From: Streptomyces sp. NBC_00568 | GTDB taxonomy: Bacteria; Actinomycetota; Actinomycetes; Streptomycetales; Streptomycetaceae | DNA: 64,000 bases | NCBI RefSeq assembly: GCF_026341855.1 | Contig: NZ_JAPENW010000001.1 | Coordinates: forward strand, 1,860,001-1,924,000 | Direction: 5' to 3' | Position numbers and translations under genes: made by a program | Shown here: piece after piece, positions 61,241 through 64,000 of the stretch | How positions within the stretch are numbered: the stretch's first letter is position 1 | Layout of the letters: every line of letters begins with the position of its first letter | The notes under the pieces: model-generated | The model's input: the letters and a program-made list of their open reading frames with translations, nothing else | What the model was told of the DNA's origin: nothing | The model's database searches: none

Positions 61241-62131
61241 CTAGGTGGCGCCTCGGGGCAGAGCGCGTACCGGAGAGGCTGCCCGGACGACGGTGGCCGG
61301 AAGCTCCGGTGCGGAAGGCGGTGGCAGGGGCGCGGCGCAGAATCCGCAGCGGTCACCGATGAGTTCGAGGCCGCACCAGTGGCACTCCTCCCGCCGGACG
61401 GACGAGACGAGCTGGTAGAGGACGGAGACGTCGTACAGGCCGGCGGCGAATTCGACGAGCCGTGACGTGCCCCACCAGCGGGCCGATTCCTCGGGCAGCG
61501 GGACGGTCGCGACGCCCTGGACGCGCCAGGCGGGTGCGAGGGTCTCGGTGACCCAGTCGGAGGGCGGCTGGCCCGCGGCCCAGAGCAGCCGGGTGCCGAA
61601 CTCCGGTCCTGGCAGCTCGTCCTGACCGACTCTGATCAGTTCGGGCCGCGGATTGGCGAGTACGGCGAACTGGGCGCCCGGAACCCACGACTTGGCGTGC
61701 GACTTCAGCGAGACCGGGACCCGGTCGAGCTTGGCGACGGAGCCGAGCAGGGCGCCCGCGTAGATGTAGTGGGCGAGCAGCCGGGCGGCGGAGGCGAGCA
61801 CGCCGGGGCTGAAGTCGCAGACGGAGAGCTGGCGCAACTGCTGGGCCAGCAGGGCGATTCCGAGCGGTGGCAGGTCGATGCCGAGCAGCGCGATGCGGTC
61901 GCTCTCCAGGACGGAGCGGACGGTGTGCAGCCGCTGGGTGACGGCGCCCTCGACGGAGGACGGATAGAGGGAGATGACATACCCGTGCTGCTCGATGAGC
62001 GCGTGCATCCCGGTGAGGGAGTTCTCCAGGGTGTCGAGCGGCTGGACGACCGCCGGCGGGGTCTGCCGGTCGTGCGGTGGGAGCACCAGATCGGGACTGG
62101 TGACGGCTATCGCGGTCGGCACGCTGCACAC
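61241..62131 (-). CDS. zinc-ribbon protein of unknown function
   Basis: The 296-aa protein has no recognised catalytic domain. The C-terminal part has a treble CxxC pattern: EECHWCGLELIGDRCGFCAAP, a small zinc ribbon. The middle has an alternating hydrophobic/helical stretch (ALLGIDLPPLGIALLAQQLRQLSVCDFSPGVLASAARLLAHYIYAGALLGSVAKLDRVPVSL). The start is GTG 62131 or an in-frame GTG 9 bp downstream. It lies 171 bp upstream of cpaB on the same strand and could belong to the Tad locus or precede it by chance. Confidence 0.55.
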   Translation of the reverse strand: MCSVPTAIAVTSPDLVLPPHDRQTPPAVVQPLDTLENSLTGMHALIEQHGYVISLYPSSVEGAVTQRLHTVRSVLESDRIALLGIDLPPLGIALLAQQLRQLSVCDFSPGVLASAARLLAHYIYAGALLGSVAKLDRVPVSLKSHAKSWVPGAQFAVLANPRPELIRVGQDELPGPEFGTRLLWAAGQPPSDWVTETLAPAWRVQGVATVPLPEESARWWGTSRLVEFAAGLYDVSVLYQLVSSVRREECHWCGLELIGDRCGFCAAPLPPPSAPELPATVVRAASPVRALPRGAT

Positions 62132-62480
62132 ACCCCGTTCGCTGGGGCGGGGTGGTCAACCACCGCCTCAGATCGCCCCTTTTATCGCCATGGAGCGTCA
62201 CGGACGACCACAAACGGCCGCAGATCGTCACTGTGACGTCCTCTTGCATCAGCACCATATCCACGGCATGGCCCGCTCAACACCGAATCTCCGAGATCAT
62301 CTCACCGAAGGTGCGGGCGTGATCAACGGAGAGTGAGCCGGGCGATGACAACTCAACCCCTCGGTAAGGGTGTTGAGAACTCCAGAGGTCTTGACAACCA
62401 GATTGGTCTGGACCAACTTGTATCCACCGGCGGTGGCCACCGTTCCGTTCCCCCTCCCCCACCTCTTCCCGGAGGACCCA
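62132..62480. other. divergent intergenic region with operator-like palindromes
   Basis: It separates the zinc-ribbon gene and the chitinase gene. It holds CGTCAC-T-GTGACG (62226-62238, perfect), a CTCAAC/GTTGAG inverted repeat at 62352-62377, and the DasR-like site at 62402-62417 within the chitinase promoter. No gene is seen. Confidence 0.5.
62391..62423 (+). promoter_or_regulatory. chitinase promoter with DasR-like (dre) site
   Basis: TTGACA (62391-62396) is a -35 candidate. ATTGGTCTGGACCAAC (62402-62417) matches the DasR element pattern TGGTCTAGACCA closely and is nearly palindromic (TTGGTC-TG-GACCAA). It sits where a repressor would block the promoter, as in other Streptomyces chitinase genes. 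The -10 is unclear; TTGTAT (62418-62423) is 21 bp from the -35. Confidence 0.55.
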
Positions 62481-64000
62481 GTGGACCGCGTCACCCGTAT
62501 GCCCAGGCGGAGATGGGCGGGAGCCCTCGCCGCCGCCGTCACCGCATCCGTCCTCTCCCTCACCGGCCTGGCCGGCCAGGCCCAGGCCGCCGACGTCAAC
62601 AACGCCAAGAACGGCGGCTACGAGTCCGGCCTGAGCAACTGGACGTGTTCGGCGAGCAGTGGTGCGACCGTCTCCTCGCCGGTGCACGGCGGCTCGGCCG
62701 CGCTGAAGGGCACGCCCGCGGGGCAGGACAACGCCAAGTGCACCCAGTCCGTCGCCGTCAAGCCCAACTCGACGTACACGCTGAGCGCCTGGGTGCAGGG
62801 CGGCTACACCTACCTCGGGGCCACCGGCACGGGGACGACGGACGTGTCGACGTGGACGCCCGACTCCTCCTCCTGGAAGCAGTTGACGACCACCTTCACC
62901 ACCGGTGCCTCGACGACGTCGGTGACGGTCTACACGCACGGCTGGTACGGACAGGCCGCCTACTTCGCCGACGATCTCTCGGTGTTCGGCCCCGACGGCG
63001 GCGGTGGCGGGGACCCGGCCCCGACGGTCCCGGCGACCCCGGCCGGACTCTCCGTGCCGTCCACGACCTCGTCGTCCGTCTCCCTCGCCTGGAACACGGT
63101 GTCGGGCGCGACCGGCTACAACGTCTACCAGGGCGGCTCCAAGGTCCAGTCGGTGACCGGGACCTCCGCGACCGTCTCGGGACTCGCCGCCTCCACCTCG
63201 TACTCCTTCCAGATCACGGCGACCAACTCGGCCGGTGAGTCGGCGAAGTCGTCGGCCGTCACCGGGACGACGACCGCGTCCTCGGGCGGCGGGGGCGGCG
63301 GAAGCGTGCCCGCGCACGCCGTGACGGGCTACTGGCAGAACTTCAACAACGGCGCGACCGTCCAGAAGATCTCCGCCGTGCAGTCGCAGTACGACATCAT
63401 CGCCGTCGCCTTCGCCGACGCCACGAGCACGCCGGGCGCGGTGAGCTTCACCCTCGACTCGGCCGGGCTCGGCGGCTACACCGTCGACCAGTTCAAGGCC
63501 GACATCAAGGCCAAGCAGGCCGCGGGCAAGAAGGTCATCATCTCCATCGGCGGCCAGAACGGCACCGTCTCGGTGAGCGACTCGGCGTCGGCCACGAACT
63601 TCGCCAACTCCGTCTACTCCCTGATGCAGACGTACGGTTTCGACGGCGTCGACATCGACCTGGAGAACGGCCTCAACGCCACCTACATGTCACAGGCGCT
63701 GCGGTCCCTGTCCGCGAAGGCCGGCTCGTCCCTGGTCATCACGATGGCCCCGCAGACGATCGACATGCAGTCCACGTCGAACGCCTACTTCCAGACCGCC
63801 CTGAACATCAAGGACATCCTCACCGTCGTCAACATGCAGTACTACAACAGCGGTTCGATGCTCGGCTGCGACGGCAAGGTCTACTCGCAGGGCTCGGTGG
63901 ACTTCCTGACGGCGCTCGCCTGCATCCAGCTGGAGGGCGGCCTCGCCCCGTCCCAGGTCGGCCTCGGCCTCCCCGCCTCCACCAGCGGCGCGGGCAGCGG
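62481..64000 (+). CDS. secreted GH18 chitinase, 3' end cut off
   Basis: The 506 residues in the window show a signal peptide (1-36, cleavage AQA-AD), a carbohydrate-binding module (about 40-172, typical of CBM family 4/9/16-like, ending HGWYGQAAYFADDLSVF), an FnIII domain (about 180-265), a Gly-rich linker and a GH18 barrel starting HAVTGYWQNFNNGATV (about 278). The catalytic motif FDGVDIDLE has the proton-donor Glu at 395. It degrades chitin outside the cell. GTG 62481 has GGAGGA upstream at 5 nt. The gene continues beyond the right edge. It resembles ChiA of S. coelicolor in layout, from memory. Confidence 0.93.
   Translation, partial: MDRVTRMPRRRWAGALAAAVTASVLSLTGLAGQAQAADVNNAKNGGYESGLSNWTCSASSGATVSSPVHGGSAALKGTPAGQDNAKCTQSVAVKPNSTYTLSAWVQGGYTYLGATGTGTTDVSTWTPDSSSWKQLTTTFTTGASTTSVTVYTHGWYGQAAYFADDLSVFGPDGGGGGDPAPTVPATPAGLSVPSTTSSSVSLAWNTVSGATGYNVYQGGSKVQSVTGTSATVSGLAASTSYSFQITATNSAGESAKSSAVTGTTTASSGGGGGGSVPAHAVTGYWQNFNNGATVQKISAVQSQYDIIAVAFADATSTPGAVSFTLDSAGLGGYTVDQFKADIKAKQAAGKKVIISIGGQNGTVSVSDSASATNFANSVYSLMQTYGFDGVDIDLENGLNATYMSQALRSLSAKAGSSLVITMAPQTIDMQSTSNAYFQTALNIKDILTVVNMQYYNSGSMLGCDGKVYSQGSVDFLTALACIQLEGGLAPSQVGLGLPASTSGAGS

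Overview
The window is high-GC actinobacterial chromosome, almost certainly Streptomyces. The signs are G/C at nearly every third codon position, many GTG starts, a WhiB-like protein, a SpoIIE-type PP2C phosphatase with its own anti-sigma kinase domain, two fumarases side by side, polyphosphate glucokinase, a Tat-exported beta-propeller protein and a secreted GH18 chitinase. From memory, the gene order from ppgK/ispH to oxyR-ahpCD resembles the central arm of S. coelicolor (around SCO5030-SCO5060). No tRNA, rRNA, IS element or CRISPR array was seen.

Region by region. 1-4.7 kb: a GntR/UTRA regulator, a septum-formation-like membrane protein, a five-copy 44-bp tandem repeat, a threonine-synthase-like PLP enzyme and a MarR repressor. 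4.7-6.7 kb: a Tat-exported SMP-30-like protein whose promoter carries a perfect palindrome in its spacer, then a yefM-yoeB toxin-antitoxin pair bracketed by two identical 29-bp terminator copies. 6.7-21.2 kb: core genes ychF, DUF6542, ppgK, ispH, an APC permease, xseAB, a nitroreductase, DUF4245, glpX, a wbl gene, DUF1707, class I fumarase and fumC. 21.2-33.9 kb: DUF402, a small ORF coupled to a SpoIIE phosphatase, catalase, a class A PBP, an SPFH protein coupled to a small DNA-binding protein, and a PadR-ABC-FtsX operon. 33.9-38.4 kb: a DUF4388-like/roadblock/roadblock operon, then divergent oxyR and ahpCD. 38.5-50.3 kb: an AI-2E-type exporter, a transglycosylase with a long leader, PIN-PhoH, a cis-prenyltransferase and assorted single enzymes. 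50.4-61.1 kb: a Tad/Flp pilus locus on the minus strand. 61.2-64.0 kb: a zinc-ribbon protein of unknown function and the first part of a chitinase gene with a DasR-like site.

The most distinctive system is the Tad locus. In transcription order it runs CpaB, a CpaE ATPase fused to a TadE pseudopilin, TadE, CpaF, TadB, TadC, sensor kinase, response regulator, Flp pilin, TadG-like protein, lipoprotein and OmpA-like protein. Overlaps or short gaps join most genes. A two-component system therefore sits inside the pilus locus, and a peptidoglycan-binding protein ends it. No prepilin peptidase is present in the window.

Other coupled modules are PadR with its ABC exporter, SPFH with a ribbon-helix-helix-like protein, OxyR with AhpC/AhpD around a full-length OxyR-type site, and the MarR protein with the SMP-30-like gene. 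Several convergent gene pairs share perfect bidirectional terminator hairpins.
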